From positions 1-64,000 of the forward strand of contig NZ_JADEVV010000015.1 of assembly GCF_015207985.1 (NCBI RefSeq): DNA of 64,000 nt, in the 5' to 3' direction. The translations under genes and the position numbers were made by a program. Positions 55,484 to 64,000 of the stretch are shown piece by piece (positions within the stretch are counted from its first letter, which is position 1; each line of letters begins with the position of its first letter). The stretch is from Synechocystis salina LEGE 00031 (lineage in GTDB: Bacteria; Cyanobacteriota; Cyanobacteriia; Cyanobacteriales; Microcystaceae). The notes under the pieces were generated by a model. It was not told where the DNA came from and searched no databases. It was given only the letters and a program-made list of their open reading frames with translations.

Positions 55484-57361
55484 ATGTCTAGTTCCCGTGG
55501 CCCCTACAAGAGTCGTCTTTTTACCAATCTCAATCGCCAATCCCAACGGTTGCGCGATCGCCTGGGGGAAACGGTGCGTCATCTGCGGGTGGCGGCGGAA
55601 TGGGGCGTCCAGGCTTTGATGTATCCCTTTTACTGGCTGTTACATCCAGAAAAGTGGTTGGGGCCTGTGTTAGGGGGCGAGGGGAATCAGGAGAGAAGGG
55701 CTTTACCCCCCGGCCTGGATGGAGACAAGGTTAATTCCGAGGATAGGTGGCCTTTGGCGATCGCCGCTGACCAACCCATTGAAACGGTACTTACTTCCCT
55801 GCAAGCTTGGTTTGACCATGTTGAGGTGAACCAAACAAATCAGGGTTTAGTTTTAGCTCAAGATTTCTCCGTTTTAATTGATGATCAATCCCTTGGGGAA
55901 GATAACCTTTCCGTTCATAACCAAGACCTAGCTTTACCCGCCCAGCCAGAAAAGCCGGCTTTACCCCCCAGCAATAATCCGTCCCCACTAGCTAAATTTG
56001 GTGAACAGGTAAAAAATATTTTTCGCTCTGGTAACGATGCCATTGTCATTCAAGGTTTAGCTTCCCGTTGTGGCGATCGCCGTTTAGTGCTGACCACCCA
56101 AGACAATTTAACTCTGGATGTGTTTTCCCCGGAGCAACAGCAACAATTGCAACAACAAATCCGGCGGGAGTTGGCCCAATGGCATTATCAACGTCGTCGG
56201 CAATGGGCTTTGCAGGCCAAACAATGGCGGGGTATCCCTCTAATTAGCGGCAGTGATAACAATGGGCAAGGAGAACAGAGGGTAAAGGTACTTGCCCCCC
56301 TGGATTGGCTCTGGCAGGGCATTTACCGTTGGCAAACCAGACCCGCTTTACCTTCATCTACTGCCATTGTTCCAACTAATACCGTCCAGGCTAATGTAGC
56401 AGGCATTAAAGATTGGCTGGGGCAAACAAATCGCCATCTCAAAAATTTAGGACAACAACCAGTCATTGAAGCCACCGTAGTTAAATCCCAACAACTGTCC
56501 CAGCAAATTGTGGAGGTGTTGCCCCCCACAGTGCAACATCTAGGACAAGATTTACAGCACCGGGTACAACAAACCCTGGAGCAATTATTCAATCCCGATC
56601 GCCATCCCGCCAATGCCCCAGACCCGTTTGAGTTGAAAGTGATTCTCCAAGCGGCGATCGCCTACTTTTTTGGTCCCCAGGGCAGTAATTCAGCCCAATC
56701 CTTGGGAGGAGAAGGGGTAAATAACCCTGCTTTACCAGGGGAACATCAAAGTCCGTGGTTAGCTTGGGAAGAATTGTTTGCCGATTTACCCATGCCTGCT
56801 ATAGTTATGCCTCTCCTCGACCAAAGCAGTGGGACATCAGCGGTAATTAGTGGGGGCGAGCATGGGCAGTGGACAGAAGAAACCATTGAAAATTCCCATA
56901 ATTTTGCCCTATCAGTTGCAGGCAAAAATCCCCAGGCGATCGCCCCTAGCCGCCGTCGCAGTAAACGCCCTGGCCGGAAAAAATCTGCCTTAGTCAATTC
57001 CGTTTCCCCTGGTGCTCCTGGGATGGTGGTGCAAGATCCCTGGTTGGAGGAGGATTGGGGTTTAGATGAAAAAGTTTTGTCTGATCAAGGGGAGATTAAA
57101 CTAAAAGGAAAATTGCTTCACTCCAGCGGGCAAATGGCCAACCAGCGGCGATCGCCCCAGGATTTGGAAACCGCCTTTGATTGGATTGAAACCCAGGCCC
57201 AGAGTTTGGGTTATGACAAACACGTTTTGGTTTGGTGCTTGGAATGGCTTGACCGCCTAGTGTACGGCCTAGAACAATTACTGGAAAAAGTCTGGCAATG
57301 GCTCCGGCAAAAATTCGGCCAGGGAACGGGGAAAGCTGACATTTTGCCCCCTTCTCCTTAA
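55484..57361 (+). CDS. Large conserved cyanobacterial-type protein, unknown
   Basis: A 625-residue protein I do not recognise. The basic N-terminus (SRGPYKSRLFTNLNRQSQRLRDRLGETVRHL) is followed by a hydrophobic WGVQALMYPFYWLLHPEKWLGPVL that may be membrane-associated. The centre has FSVLIDDQSLG, IVIQGLASRCGDRRLVLTTQDNLTLDVF and glutamine-rich SPEQQQQLQQQIRRELAQWHYQRR. The C-terminus is acidic, then FDWIETQAQSLGYDKHVLVWCLEWLDRLVYGLEQLLEKV. No catalytic motif is apparent. Codon use and HIP1 sites look native. It is divergent from pdhA by 160 bp. Confidence 0.7.
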   Translation: MSSSRGPYKSRLFTNLNRQSQRLRDRLGETVRHLRVAAEWGVQALMYPFYWLLHPEKWLGPVLGGEGNQERRALPPGLDGDKVNSEDRWPLAIAADQPIETVLTSLQAWFDHVEVNQTNQGLVLAQDFSVLIDDQSLGEDNLSVHNQDLALPAQPEKPALPPSNNPSPLAKFGEQVKNIFRSGNDAIVIQGLASRCGDRRLVLTTQDNLTLDVFSPEQQQQLQQQIRRELAQWHYQRRRQWALQAKQWRGIPLISGSDNNGQGEQRVKVLAPLDWLWQGIYRWQTRPALPSSTAIVPTNTVQANVAGIKDWLGQTNRHLKNLGQQPVIEATVVKSQQLSQQIVEVLPPTVQHLGQDLQHRVQQTLEQLFNPDRHPANAPDPFELKVILQAAIAYFFGPQGSNSAQSLGGEGVNNPALPGEHQSPWLAWEELFADLPMPAIVMPLLDQSSGTSAVISGGEHGQWTEETIENSHNFALSVAGKNPQAIAPSRRRSKRPGRKKSALVNSVSPGAPGMVVQDPWLEEDWGLDEKVLSDQGEIKLKGKLLHSSGQMANQRRSPQDLETAFDWIETQAQSLGYDKHVLVWCLEWLDRLVYGLEQLLEKVWQWLRQKFGQGTGKADILPPSP

Positions 57362-57410
57362 GGTTGCGGCGAAGGAAGCCTTCATTCCTCTGAGCAAACC
57401 TTTGGGCAAC

Positions 57411-57977
57411 TCAGGAAAGAGGAGGTCCGGAAAAATCAAACACCTCCGCTTCGGCTAGGGGAAGACCCCGTTGATCCTTGGGAGATAACAGAGGCGGAGT
57501 AGCTAAGGGCCAGTCAATGCCGATGGCCTGGTCATTCCACAGTAAGGTGCGGTCATAGGTCGGCGCATAGTAATCCGTGGCCTTATACAGCACTTCTGCC
57601 TCTGGGGAAAGGACGGCGAAACCGTGGGCAAAACCGGCGGGAATCCATAGCTGTCTTTTATTGTGGTCATTGAGAACATAACCCACCCACTGGCCAAAAC
57701 TGGGAGAATTACGGCGCAGATCCACTGCCACATCAAAAATCTCTCCCCGGGCGGCCCGCACTAGTTTCCCCTGGGGATGCTGGATTTGGTAATGTAACCC
57801 CCGCAGTACTCCCTGGCGAGAAAAGGAATGGTTATCCTGCACGAAATGGGGGTCTATGCCCACGACCTGCTGGAAAACTTTGTCGTTGTAACTCTCAAAG
57901 AAAAAACCCCGTTCATCGCCAAAGACTTTGGGCTCCAAAACCAACACATCGGCGATCGCAGTGGGAATCACGTTCAC
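57411..57977 (-). CDS. rfbC: dTDP-4-dehydrorhamnose 3,5-epimerase
   Basis: Epimerises dTDP-4-keto-6-deoxyglucose for dTDP-rhamnose supply to surface polysaccharides. The 188-residue cupin has FGDERGFFFESYN, the catalytic histidine region QDNHSFSRQGVLRGLHYQ, GKLVRAARGEIFDVAVDLRR, and IPAGFAHGFAVLS. The length is standard. The other dTDP-rhamnose genes are not adjacent. Confidence 0.93.
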   Translation of the reverse strand: MNVIPTAIADVLVLEPKVFGDERGFFFESYNDKVFQQVVGIDPHFVQDNHSFSRQGVLRGLHYQIQHPQGKLVRAARGEIFDVAVDLRRNSPSFGQWVGYVLNDHNKRQLWIPAGFAHGFAVLSPEAEVLYKATDYYAPTYDRTLLWNDQAIGIDWPLATPPLLSPKDQRGLPLAEAEVFDFSGPPLS

Positions 57978-58053
57978 AGATCAAATTCCTCTTTAGGGTT
58001 ACGACACCCGAAAAAATACCATTAATCGGTCATTTGAGGAAAACCTGGAAATC

Positions 58054-58150
58054 TTAAACCGCCAAAAATTTTTGGATAACTTCCTGACTCAAGGTTTGGG
58101 TTTCCCTGGAAGCCACAATGCCTCCCTTTTGCATGGCATAGTAACGATCT
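58054..58150 (-). pseudogene. Truncated duplicate of the urtE 3' end
   Basis: 58061-58150 matches 58761-58850 at an offset of exactly 700 bp with only about 5 substitutions. On the minus strand the copy reads through ...TLSQEVIQKFLAV and its own stop (TAA at 58054), so it is the last ~30 codons of urtE including the terminus. The match ends abruptly near 58150, next to the PemK-type toxin gene's 3' end. Confidence 0.85.
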
Positions 58151-58172
58151 GCGCTGATCAAGTCCTTGATTA

Positions 58173-58493
58173 TTACTCCAAACCCAACGCAAAAATTATC
58201 GCTTGTCTTGTCTTTTGTAAGGTCTCACTTGATAATTCACCCAATTTCCGATCTAGTCTTGTCCTTGGAATAGATCCTAAGCCCTGAGTGTTCGCAAAAG
58301 AGTCTTGTTTCAGAAAGCTTAGTTTTGGTAAAGAAACTTCATACTGACTGTGTCGATATTGGGTGGTTAGTGGAACATAGATAATTAAAGCTCGTGGAGG
58401 ATTTGTATCATAACGAGATACCACAACAACGGGACGAGTCTTTGCGGCTATGCCTAAGTCAACAAGCCAAACGTCACCCGGTTTAGGATTCAT
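58173..58493 (-). CDS. PemK/MazF-family toxin
   Basis: A 106-residue PemK-like endoribonuclease. It begins MNPKPGDVWLVDLGIAAKTRPVVVVSR, the P-G-D-V-W ... R-P-x-V-V-V core, and continues ALIIYVPLTTQYRHSQYEV and LGSIPRTRLDRKLGELS. The upstream partner overlaps it by 11 bp. The pair is AT-richer than neighbouring genes and lies precisely between the two copies of the urtE end, suggesting insertion. Confidence 0.85.
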   Translation of the reverse strand: MNPKPGDVWLVDLGIAAKTRPVVVVSRYDTNPPRALIIYVPLTTQYRHSQYEVSLPKLSFLKQDSFANTQGLGSIPRTRLDRKLGELSSETLQKTRQAIIFALGLE

Positions 58494-58674
58494 CGAGTAA
58501 ATCTAATACCTCTTGTTCGATTGCTCGGGAGCGAAGAATATCTAGGGCATCTTGATCGGCTAGTTCAATTATTTCTCTGATTTTCTCTCGAACTTGGGTG
58601 GCTATGTCTGGTTGCCATTTTTGTAGTTTAATTTCCAATATTTCTGTTAGAGAATCCATAATTGTCTGCACCAT
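58483..58674 (-). CDS. Small antitoxin partner of the PemK-type toxin
   Basis: A 63-residue acidic, helical protein (EILEIKLQKWQPDIATQVREK, EIIELADQDALDILRSRAIEQEVLDLLDES) in the antitoxin position, translationally coupled to the toxin by an 11-bp overlap. Its function as antitoxin is inferred from position, size and charge. A second in-frame ATG, 5 codons in, is possible. Confidence 0.7.
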   Translation of the reverse strand: MVQTIMDSLTEILEIKLQKWQPDIATQVREKIREIIELADQDALDILRSRAIEQEVLDLLDES

Positions 58675-58753
58675 TCACTGCTTTCTCAGCTTAGCACCGG
58701 AATTAAAGTGATCTGTGTCATTTCCCCTCCCCAAAATAGGTTGGAAAATACAA

Positions 58754-59455
58754 TCAAACAGCCAAGAATTTTTGGATAACCTCCTGACTCAAGGTTTGGG
58801 TTTCCCCGGAAGCTACAATGCCTCCCTTTTGCATGGCATAGTAACGATCAGCCTGGCGGACAAAGTGTAAATGCTGTTCCACCAAAAGAACGGAAATGCC
58901 TGTGGCTGCAATAATCCGTTTCACCGCCGCTTCAATTTCCAGAATGATGGATGGTTGAATGCCCTCCGTCGGTTCATCCAATAGCAATAGTTTGGGCTGA
59001 CCCATCAAGGCCCTGGCGATCGCCAATTGTTGTTGCTGACCACCACTCAAGTCCCCACCCCAGCGGGAAAGCATGGTTTTGAGCACAGGAAAAAGCTCGA
59101 AAATTTCGTCGGGAATGCCTTTTTGTCGTTGACTTTTATCCGCACAGGCTTCCAATCCCAGCAGTAAATTCTCCTGCACTGTCAAGCGGGGAATAATTTC
59201 CCGGCCCTGGGGCACATAACCAATGCCTAAACGGGCCCGTTTATCCGTCGGCACAGAATTCAACTGGCGATCGCCATAAACCACATAACCACTGCGGGGG
59301 GAAAGCAGTCCCATAATGGTTTTAAGTAGAGTGGTTTTACCAACCCCGTTGCGTCCGATCAAACACACCATCTGCCCCGGAGCGATGGACATGTCCACAT
59401 TACGTAAAATATGACTTTCTCCGTAATACACATTCAGGTCGGAAATTTGTAGCAT
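58754..59455 (-). CDS. urtE: Urea ABC transporter ATP-binding protein UrtE
   Basis: The second ATPase of the UrtABCDE urea importer, on the cytoplasmic face. The 233-residue protein starts MLQISDLNVYYGESHILRNV (ATG at 59455). It has Walker A GRNGVGKTT, the Q-loop, the signature LSGGQQQQLAIARAL, Walker B LLLLDEPTEGIQ, and the H-loop LLVEQH. Other urt genes are not here; in Synechocystis they are dispersed. Its 3' 90 bp is duplicated 700 bp away, but the gene reads intact to a TGA stop. Confidence 0.9.
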   Translation of the reverse strand: MLQISDLNVYYGESHILRNVDMSIAPGQMVCLIGRNGVGKTTLLKTIMGLLSPRSGYVVYGDRQLNSVPTDKRARLGIGYVPQGREIIPRLTVQENLLLGLEACADKSQRQKGIPDEIFELFPVLKTMLSRWGGDLSGGQQQQLAIARALMGQPKLLLLDEPTEGIQPSIILEIEAAVKRIIAATGISVLLVEQHLHFVRQADRYYAMQKGGIVASGETQTLSQEVIQKFLAV

Positions 59456-59580
59456 GGGGACGATCCAATTAGCCAAGAATGGGGGAAAGGATAACATAGC
59501 TACCCAGAATGTTCAAACGTCCCGTCAACCTTTGTTAATTATTCCCTCCCATGGGCTGGAACCAGGACAATGGGGTGTGA

Positions 59581-60882
59581 CTAAAGGTCAAGGTGAGTAA
59601 AAGCTTTGGCCCCCTGGCCAGTATAGGTGGCGGCAATCTGACCATGGCCCCACAGTTGATATTTATAGGTGACTAAACCCTCCAAACCCACCGGGCCCCG
59701 GGGAGGCATTTTCTGGGTGCTGATGCCCACCTCCGCCCCAAATCCGTAGCGGAAACCGTCGGCAAAACGGGTACTACAATTGTGGTAAACCCCGGCGGCG
59801 TCTACCCGCTGACAAAACTGTTCTGCTACGGCCAAATCTTCGCTGATAATGCCATCGGTGTGCTTGGAACCGTACTGGTTAATGTGATCGATCGCCGCTT
59901 CGAGGGAATCCACAATTTTGATGGCGAGGATCAAATCACTGTACTCGGTGCGCCAATCCACTTCGGTGGCAGGTTCACAATCAATTAGTTTTTGCGTTTC
60001 ACCATCTCCCCGTAGACTAACTCCTTTTTCCTTTAGGGCCTGGGCCAAAGGCGGTAAAAATTCAGCGGCGATCGCCTGGTGGACTAAAAGGGTTTCAATG
60101 GCATTGCAGGCGGCGGGATATTGGGTTTTGGCATCCACTGTTACAGCAATGGCCTTCGCCAAATCAGCCTGGGCATCCAGATAAAGGTGACAAATGCCAT
60201 CGGCGTGGCCTAACACAGGAATTTGGGTATTTTGTTGAATATATTGGACAAATTCGTTGGAACCCCGGGGAATAATCAAATCCACATACTGGTTTAGGGC
60301 CAACAGGCCCCGAATTTCTTCCCTGGTGGTGAGCAAGTTAACCGCCTCTGGTTTGACTGCAGTCTTAGCCAAAGCGGTTTGAATAACTTCGGTTAAAACT
60401 TGGCAGGAACGGGTGGCTTCCCGACCTCCTTTGAGAATGACTGCGTTGCCGGATTTAATGGCCAAACTACTGATTTGGATCAGGGCCTCCGGGCGCGCCT
60501 CAAAAATCACCCCCAACACCCCCAGGGGACAACCAACCCGTTTTAACACCAAACCCTCATCCAATTGTCGATGGAGGGTAACTTGGCCCAACGGATCGGG
60601 TAAATGCTCCACATCTTTCACCCCGGCAATGGTGCTTTTGAGCTTACTTTCCCCCAACAGCAGGCGGTTATAAAGGGGTTTAGCAATGCCCATGGCTTCC
60701 GCCGCGGCACAATCTTCCTGATTGGCAGCCAAAATTTCTGGCATGGCGGCCGTTAGACCATCAGCTATGGCGGCGATCGCCCGATTCCGTTCGGCGGTGC
60801 TGAGGGTGCCCAAATAGAGGGCCGCTTGGCGGGCATTGTGGGCCAGGGTAGGGAGGGCAGAAACGCTAGGGGAAATAACCAT
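59581..60882 (-). CDS. proA: Glutamate-5-semialdehyde dehydrogenase (gamma-glutamyl phosphate reductase)
   Basis: Reduces gamma-glutamyl phosphate to glutamate-5-semialdehyde for proline synthesis. The 433-residue protein has [44 protein letters not shown], the catalytic cysteine in [14 protein letters not shown], and the C-terminal [22 protein letters not shown]. The length is typical. It is upstream of urtE with a 125-bp gap; both are nitrogen-related, but co-transcription is only possible. Confidence 0.95.
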   Translation of the reverse strand: MVISPSVSALPTLAHNARQAALYLGTLSTAERNRAIAAIADGLTAAMPEILAANQEDCAAAEAMGIAKPLYNRLLLGESKLKSTIAGVKDVEHLPDPLGQVTLHRQLDEGLVLKRVGCPLGVLGVIFEARPEALIQISSLAIKSGNAVILKGGREATRSCQVLTEVIQTALAKTAVKPEAVNLLTTREEIRGLLALNQYVDLIIPRGSNEFVQYIQQNTQIPVLGHADGICHLYLDAQADLAKAIAVTVDAKTQYPAACNAIETLLVHQAIAAEFLPPLAQALKEKGVSLRGDGETQKLIDCEPATEVDWRTEYSDLILAIKIVDSLEAAIDHINQYGSKHTDGIISEDLAVAEQFCQRVDAAGVYHNCSTRFADGFRYGFGAEVGISTQKMPPRGPVGLEGLVTYKYQLWGHGQIAATYTGQGAKAFTHLDL

Positions 60883-60997
60883 GGGTTAGACGTTAACGAT
60901 GCAGTTACTTTAGTTATTTTTCAGGACGGGGCAACCGTGGGGAGCTAAAAGCAAAGCCCAGAAGAAAATATTCACGGCTTTAACCGGGGCAATGGCC

Positions 60998-61594
60998 TTA
61001 ATGATCCAGAGCCGATCGCCCTTGACGACCCAGACGAAAAACCAGGAAAGAGAGGAAATAAATCACATAGGCCACTAGGCCAATAATGCCCAAAAAGCCA
61101 AGGAAACCAGTGTTGGAATTGGCGTGGAACCAAGCCTTGTAATGTAGGGGCGGCTGGAGCCAAACCTGACAGAAACTTTCCGCTCCACCAATGCCATTCA
61201 GCCCACAGGAAAGGAAAGGAATATTTACCAAGATGGCAAAGCAGGAAAAAATAGTGATGCCCCAACGCCAAGTGGTGGTGGCCAATTTCAAAGGGGAAGG
61301 GGGTAAATCCTTGATTTCGTCATTAAGGTCCACCCAAAACCACAAACTAACCGGAATTAGACAACGGGCAGCAAAACCAGTGAAGAAAGCCAAGGACCAG
61401 CCGGGAATCAGGAGATAGACCGTTACCATCAACAGGCTGGCCACCCGCCAATAGATGATTAGCAAACGATTGATGGCATCTACCCGTTTAAAGGCTGACC
61501 AAATGACCAGCACCAGGGGGATAAACACAGAAACGATGACCGCCAAGCGATAGTCCAACCAGATTAACCGCAACCAAATGCCGTCTACTTCCAT
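60998..61594 (-). CDS. DUF3177 membrane protein
   Basis: A 198-residue membrane protein found in cyanobacteria. From the ATG at 61594 it reads MEVDGIWLRLIWLDYRLAVIVSVFIPLVLV, with further hydrophobic helices (VASLLMVTVYLLIPGWSLAFFTGF, WRWGITIFSCFAILVNIPFLSC, GFLGFLGIIGLVAYVIYFLSFLVF). The W-x-D-Y-R-L-A-V motif fits the DUF3177 family as I remember it. An upstream ATG at 61630 is possible. No function is assigned. Confidence 0.72.
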   Translation of the reverse strand: MEVDGIWLRLIWLDYRLAVIVSVFIPLVLVIWSAFKRVDAINRLLIIYWRVASLLMVTVYLLIPGWSLAFFTGFAARCLIPVSLWFWVDLNDEIKDLPPSPLKLATTTWRWGITIFSCFAILVNIPFLSCGLNGIGGAESFCQVWLQPPLHYKAWFHANSNTGFLGFLGIIGLVAYVIYFLSFLVFRLGRQGRSALDH

Positions 61595-61777
61595 AACACC
61601 ATCGAAAAATTTGACAAAACTAAGGGGCAACGCCTACTAAAATGTGAACCCCCAGCTTTGCTAGGCTACCAAATTTTTAGACATTAATCTTCATTCATTC
61701 AATCTGGGAAAAATTTCCGCACCTAGCGACTCGTAACCCAAAGAAAAAACACCGTAAGGCATTTAGATGTGGTTTAT

Positions 61778-62248
61778 TCAGTCGGTAGTTGCTGCGTCGG
61801 GGTAAAAATCTGGATCCAATAATTCCGCCACTGAAAACGGGCAATTTTCAGGAAAAATCTGGGCTGCTAACCCTGTTTTGTCGATGGCTCGTCTTCTTGC
61901 TTTGAGATACATCAAATCAATGCGGGTGAGAAAAAAATTGTAAAGAGTTTTTGACTCTAACAGGTTCTCCAATTCATCTCTGAAGTTACCGATTTCACCA
62001 CGCCAGCCCCGACCGGAATTTTCCCGTTCTGTTGTCCAATAGCGATAGAGGAGTAGATGAATTAGCAACTGTCGCAGATAGCTATCAACTTTATGGCGTA
62101 GCTGAATGCCCAAACCTTCGATTTCCTCTACTAAATTATCCCAGTCTATTTGCTCAACTTGGCGTAATTTAAGCTGATCCAAGGTCGTTTCTAACCAAAG
62201 GAGATAATCTTCTTCATAGAGGCTTTTGGCTACGGCGGTTAAAGACAT
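61778..62248 (-). CDS. DUF29 family protein
   Basis: A 156-residue soluble helical protein: SLYEEDYLLWLETTLDQLKLRQVEQIDWDNLVEEIEGLG, then LRQLLIHLLLYRYW and FRDELENLLE, ending in FSVAELLDPDFYP. This is the DUF29 pattern, a family amplified in cyanobacterial genomes with no established role. It sits between DUF3177 and carB on the same strand. Confidence 0.88.
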   Translation of the reverse strand: MSLTAVAKSLYEEDYLLWLETTLDQLKLRQVEQIDWDNLVEEIEGLGIQLRHKVDSYLRQLLIHLLLYRYWTTERENSGRGWRGEIGNFRDELENLLESKTLYNFFLTRIDLMYLKARRRAIDKTGLAAQIFPENCPFSVAELLDPDFYPDAATTD

Positions 62249-62329
62249 TGCTCTACCTTTTTACTGTATTCAGAAATAAGTTAAATAAACTGGTTCGTTG
62301 ATTGAGCCCATCCTATTTAACTTAACAAA

Positions 62330-64000
62330 TTAGCCCAGATAATCCTGCAATGCCTTCACATCAAGGGGGTGGTCCTGCAGACTGCGGAGGGCGGCCACGG
62401 TGGCTTTTCCGCCGGCGATCGTGGTGATAATGGGCAACTTATAATCCAGTGCGGCCCGGCGAATGGTGCGGCCATCTAACTGGGATTCCTCACCGCTGGG
62501 GGTGTTGATAATAAATTGGATTTGGCCGTTTTTAATCCAGTCGATGACGTGGGGGCGACCTTCATGGAGTTTGAGCACCACTTCTACCCCTTCAATGCCA
62601 TGCTGTTGCAAAACTTTTTGGGTACCGGCCGTGGCCACCACTTTAAAGCCTAGATCCATTAAGTCTTTAACCACGGGCACAGCCGCCTCTTTGGTGCGAT
62701 CGCTCATGGACACAAATACCGTTCCGGTGGTAGCTAAAATTACCCCCGCTCCCAACTCGGCCTTAGCAAAGGCTTTGCCAAAGTCGCTGTCAATACCCAT
62801 CACTTCCCCGGTGGAACGCATTTCTGGCCCCAACAAAGTGTCTGCCCCAGGGAATTTACTGAAGGGGAGCACCGCTTCCTTAACGGCTACGTGCTGGGGA
62901 ATAAATTCCTCCGTTACCCCCAGTTCTTCTAGGGTTTTGCCAGACATCACCAGCGAAGCAATTTTAGCCAGGGGACGGCCGGTGGCTTTACTTACATAGG
63001 GCACAGTGCGAGATGCCCGGGGATTAGCTTCCAGGATATAAACCTGTTCCCCTTGCACAGCGTATTGAATGTTCATCAAACCCACCACTTTTAAAGCTCT
63101 TGCCAATTGTTCGGTCCACTGGCGAATGGTGGCTAGTACCCCCTCGGAAAGGCTGGTGTAGGGAATGGAACAGGCGGAGTCCCCGGAGTGGATACCAGCT
63201 TCTTCAATGTGCTCCATGATGCTGCCAATGACCACTTTGCCGGTTTTGTCGGTGAGGGAGTCCACGTCCACTTCGATGGCATTTTCTAAAAATTTGTCAA
63301 TCAAAATGGGATGATCCGGCTCAATTTGCACCGCATAGGTCATGTACCGTTCCAATTCTTCGTCGGAATAGACAATTTCCATGGCTCGTCCCCCTAGCAC
63401 ATAGGAGGGCCGCACTACGACGGGATAACTAATGCGGTTGGCCACTACTCTGGACTCTTCGTAATCCCGAGCAATGCCGTTGGGTGGTTGGTTGATATTC
63501 AACTCGTGGAGAATTTTTTCAAAACGCTCCCGGTCTTCGGCCGTATCGATGGAGTCGGGGGAAGTGCCCCAGATTTTGGTCTGCACTGGGCAATCGGGGC
63601 TATGGAGATATTGCTGGAGGGGCACCGCCAGTTTGAGGGGAGTTTGGCCGCCAAATTGGATAATGATACCCGCCGGATTTTCTGCTTCGATGATATTTAA
63701 AACATCTTCCTTGGTGAGCGGTTCAAAATAGAGGCGATCGCTCGTGTCGTAGTCGGTGGAAACGGTTTCAGGGTTGGAGTTAACCATGATGGTTTCGTAG
63801 CCCGCATCACTAAGGGAAAAGGCGGCATGGCAACAGCAGTAGTCAAATTCAATCCCTTGGCCAATGCGGTTGGGGCCACCACCAAGGATCATTACTTTGG
63901 GCTTGTCGGAGGGCAGCACTTCGCATTCCTCCGGCTCGTAGGTGGAATAGTAGTAGGGAGTAAAGGCTTCAAATTCCGCCGCACAGGTGTCTACCACTTT
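62330..64000 (-). CDS. carB: Carbamoyl-phosphate synthase large subunit, C-terminal half (partial)
   Basis: The 3' ~557 codons of carB; the gene continues past the right edge of the window. CarB makes carbamoyl phosphate for arginine and pyrimidines. The visible part covers the oligomerisation-to-second-half joint ([39 protein letters not shown]), the second ATP-grasp ([82 protein letters not shown]), and the C-terminal allosteric MGS domain ([44 protein letters not shown]). Confidence 0.96.
   Translation of the reverse strand, partial: KVVDTCAAEFEAFTPYYYSTYEPEECEVLPSDKPKVMILGGGPNRIGQGIEFDYCCCHAAFSLSDAGYETIMVNSNPETVSTDYDTSDRLYFEPLTKEDVLNIIEAENPAGIIIQFGGQTPLKLAVPLQQYLHSPDCPVQTKIWGTSPDSIDTAEDRERFEKILHELNINQPPNGIARDYEESRVVANRISYPVVVRPSYVLGGRAMEIVYSDEELERYMTYAVQIEPDHPILIDKFLENAIEVDVDSLTDKTGKVVIGSIMEHIEEAGIHSGDSACSIPYTSLSEGVLATIRQWTEQLARALKVVGLMNIQYAVQGEQVYILEANPRASRTVPYVSKATGRPLAKIASLVMSGKTLEELGVTEEFIPQHVAVKEAVLPFSKFPGADTLLGPEMRSTGEVMGIDSDFGKAFAKAELGAGVILATTGTVFVSMSDRTKEAAVPVVKDLMDLGFKVVATAGTQKVLQQHGIEGVEVVLKLHEGRPHVIDWIKNGQIQFIINTPSGEESQLDGRTIRRAALDYKLPIITTIAGGKATVAALRSLQDHPLDVKALQDYLG

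Noticed and set aside
1-64000. CRISPR array, prophage, rRNA operon or replication origin
   Set aside because: No regularly spaced identical repeats, phage structural genes, rRNA sequence or DnaA-box cluster was noticed.

Overview
The window is cyanobacterial chromosome of Synechocystis type (PCC 6803 or a close relative). The reasons are the several dozen HIP1 palindromes (GCGATCGC) spread through genes and gaps, and the gene set: a KaiC homologue, cyanobacterial GlgA, PirC (DUF1830), LrtA, the copper ATPase CtaA, UrtE, FutB, a split PilL/CheA, DUF3177, DUF3318 and DUF7219. I infer this from remembered protein families, not from a database search. No rRNA, CRISPR array, prophage or intact transposon is visible.

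Layout. 1-12.5 kb: start of a FutB-like iron permease (cut by the window edge), a small DUF7219 gene, riboflavin synthase, a lumenal pentapeptide protein, then a tight leftward operon (era, pilL-C, a GH38 alpha-mannosidase, a DppC-like permease, a MEKHLA protein), and a group 2 sigma factor of SigB type. 12.5-25 kb: a B12-binding radical SAM protein, pirC with a canonical NtcA box, glgA, tRNA-Lys, lipB, lrtA, a LysM/M23 envelope peptidase, trmL, gshA, yebC and an FHA protein. 25-36 kb: copper ATPase CtaA, DUF3318, an AT-rich patch with a Ser/Thr kinase fused to an FGE/C-type-lectin domain and a higBA module, pdhC (E2), a metzincin-like protease, secG and gpmI. 36-47 kb: an exported hydrolase, a polyisoprenyl-type glycosyltransferase, a 58-residue PCP_red protein, kaiC3, a TspO-like protein, a GHL10 lipoprotein, a degraded IS200/IS605-like remnant, a secreted collagen-like protein, an M48 protease and plsC. 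47-64 kb: mtnA, a Rieske oxygenase, tRNA-Ala, ndk, xthA, an MFS carrier, mazEF, pdhA, a large unknown protein, rfbC, a PemK-type module between two copies of the urtE 3' end, urtE, proA, DUF3177, DUF29 and the 3' half of carB.

How the genes fit together. Several act in carbon and nitrogen balance: PirC is the PII-controlled inhibitor of the phosphoglycerate mutase encoded here by gpmI, glgA lies directly downstream of pirC, both PDH components feed from the same branch point, and urtE, proA and carB are nitrogen genes. The most unusual object is the kinase-lectin fusion. The last ~35 codons of its lectin domain look like the variable repeat of a diversity-generating retroelement, although no reverse transcriptase or template repeat lies in the window. 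The second is the 90-bp duplication of the urtE end that brackets a toxin-antitoxin pair.
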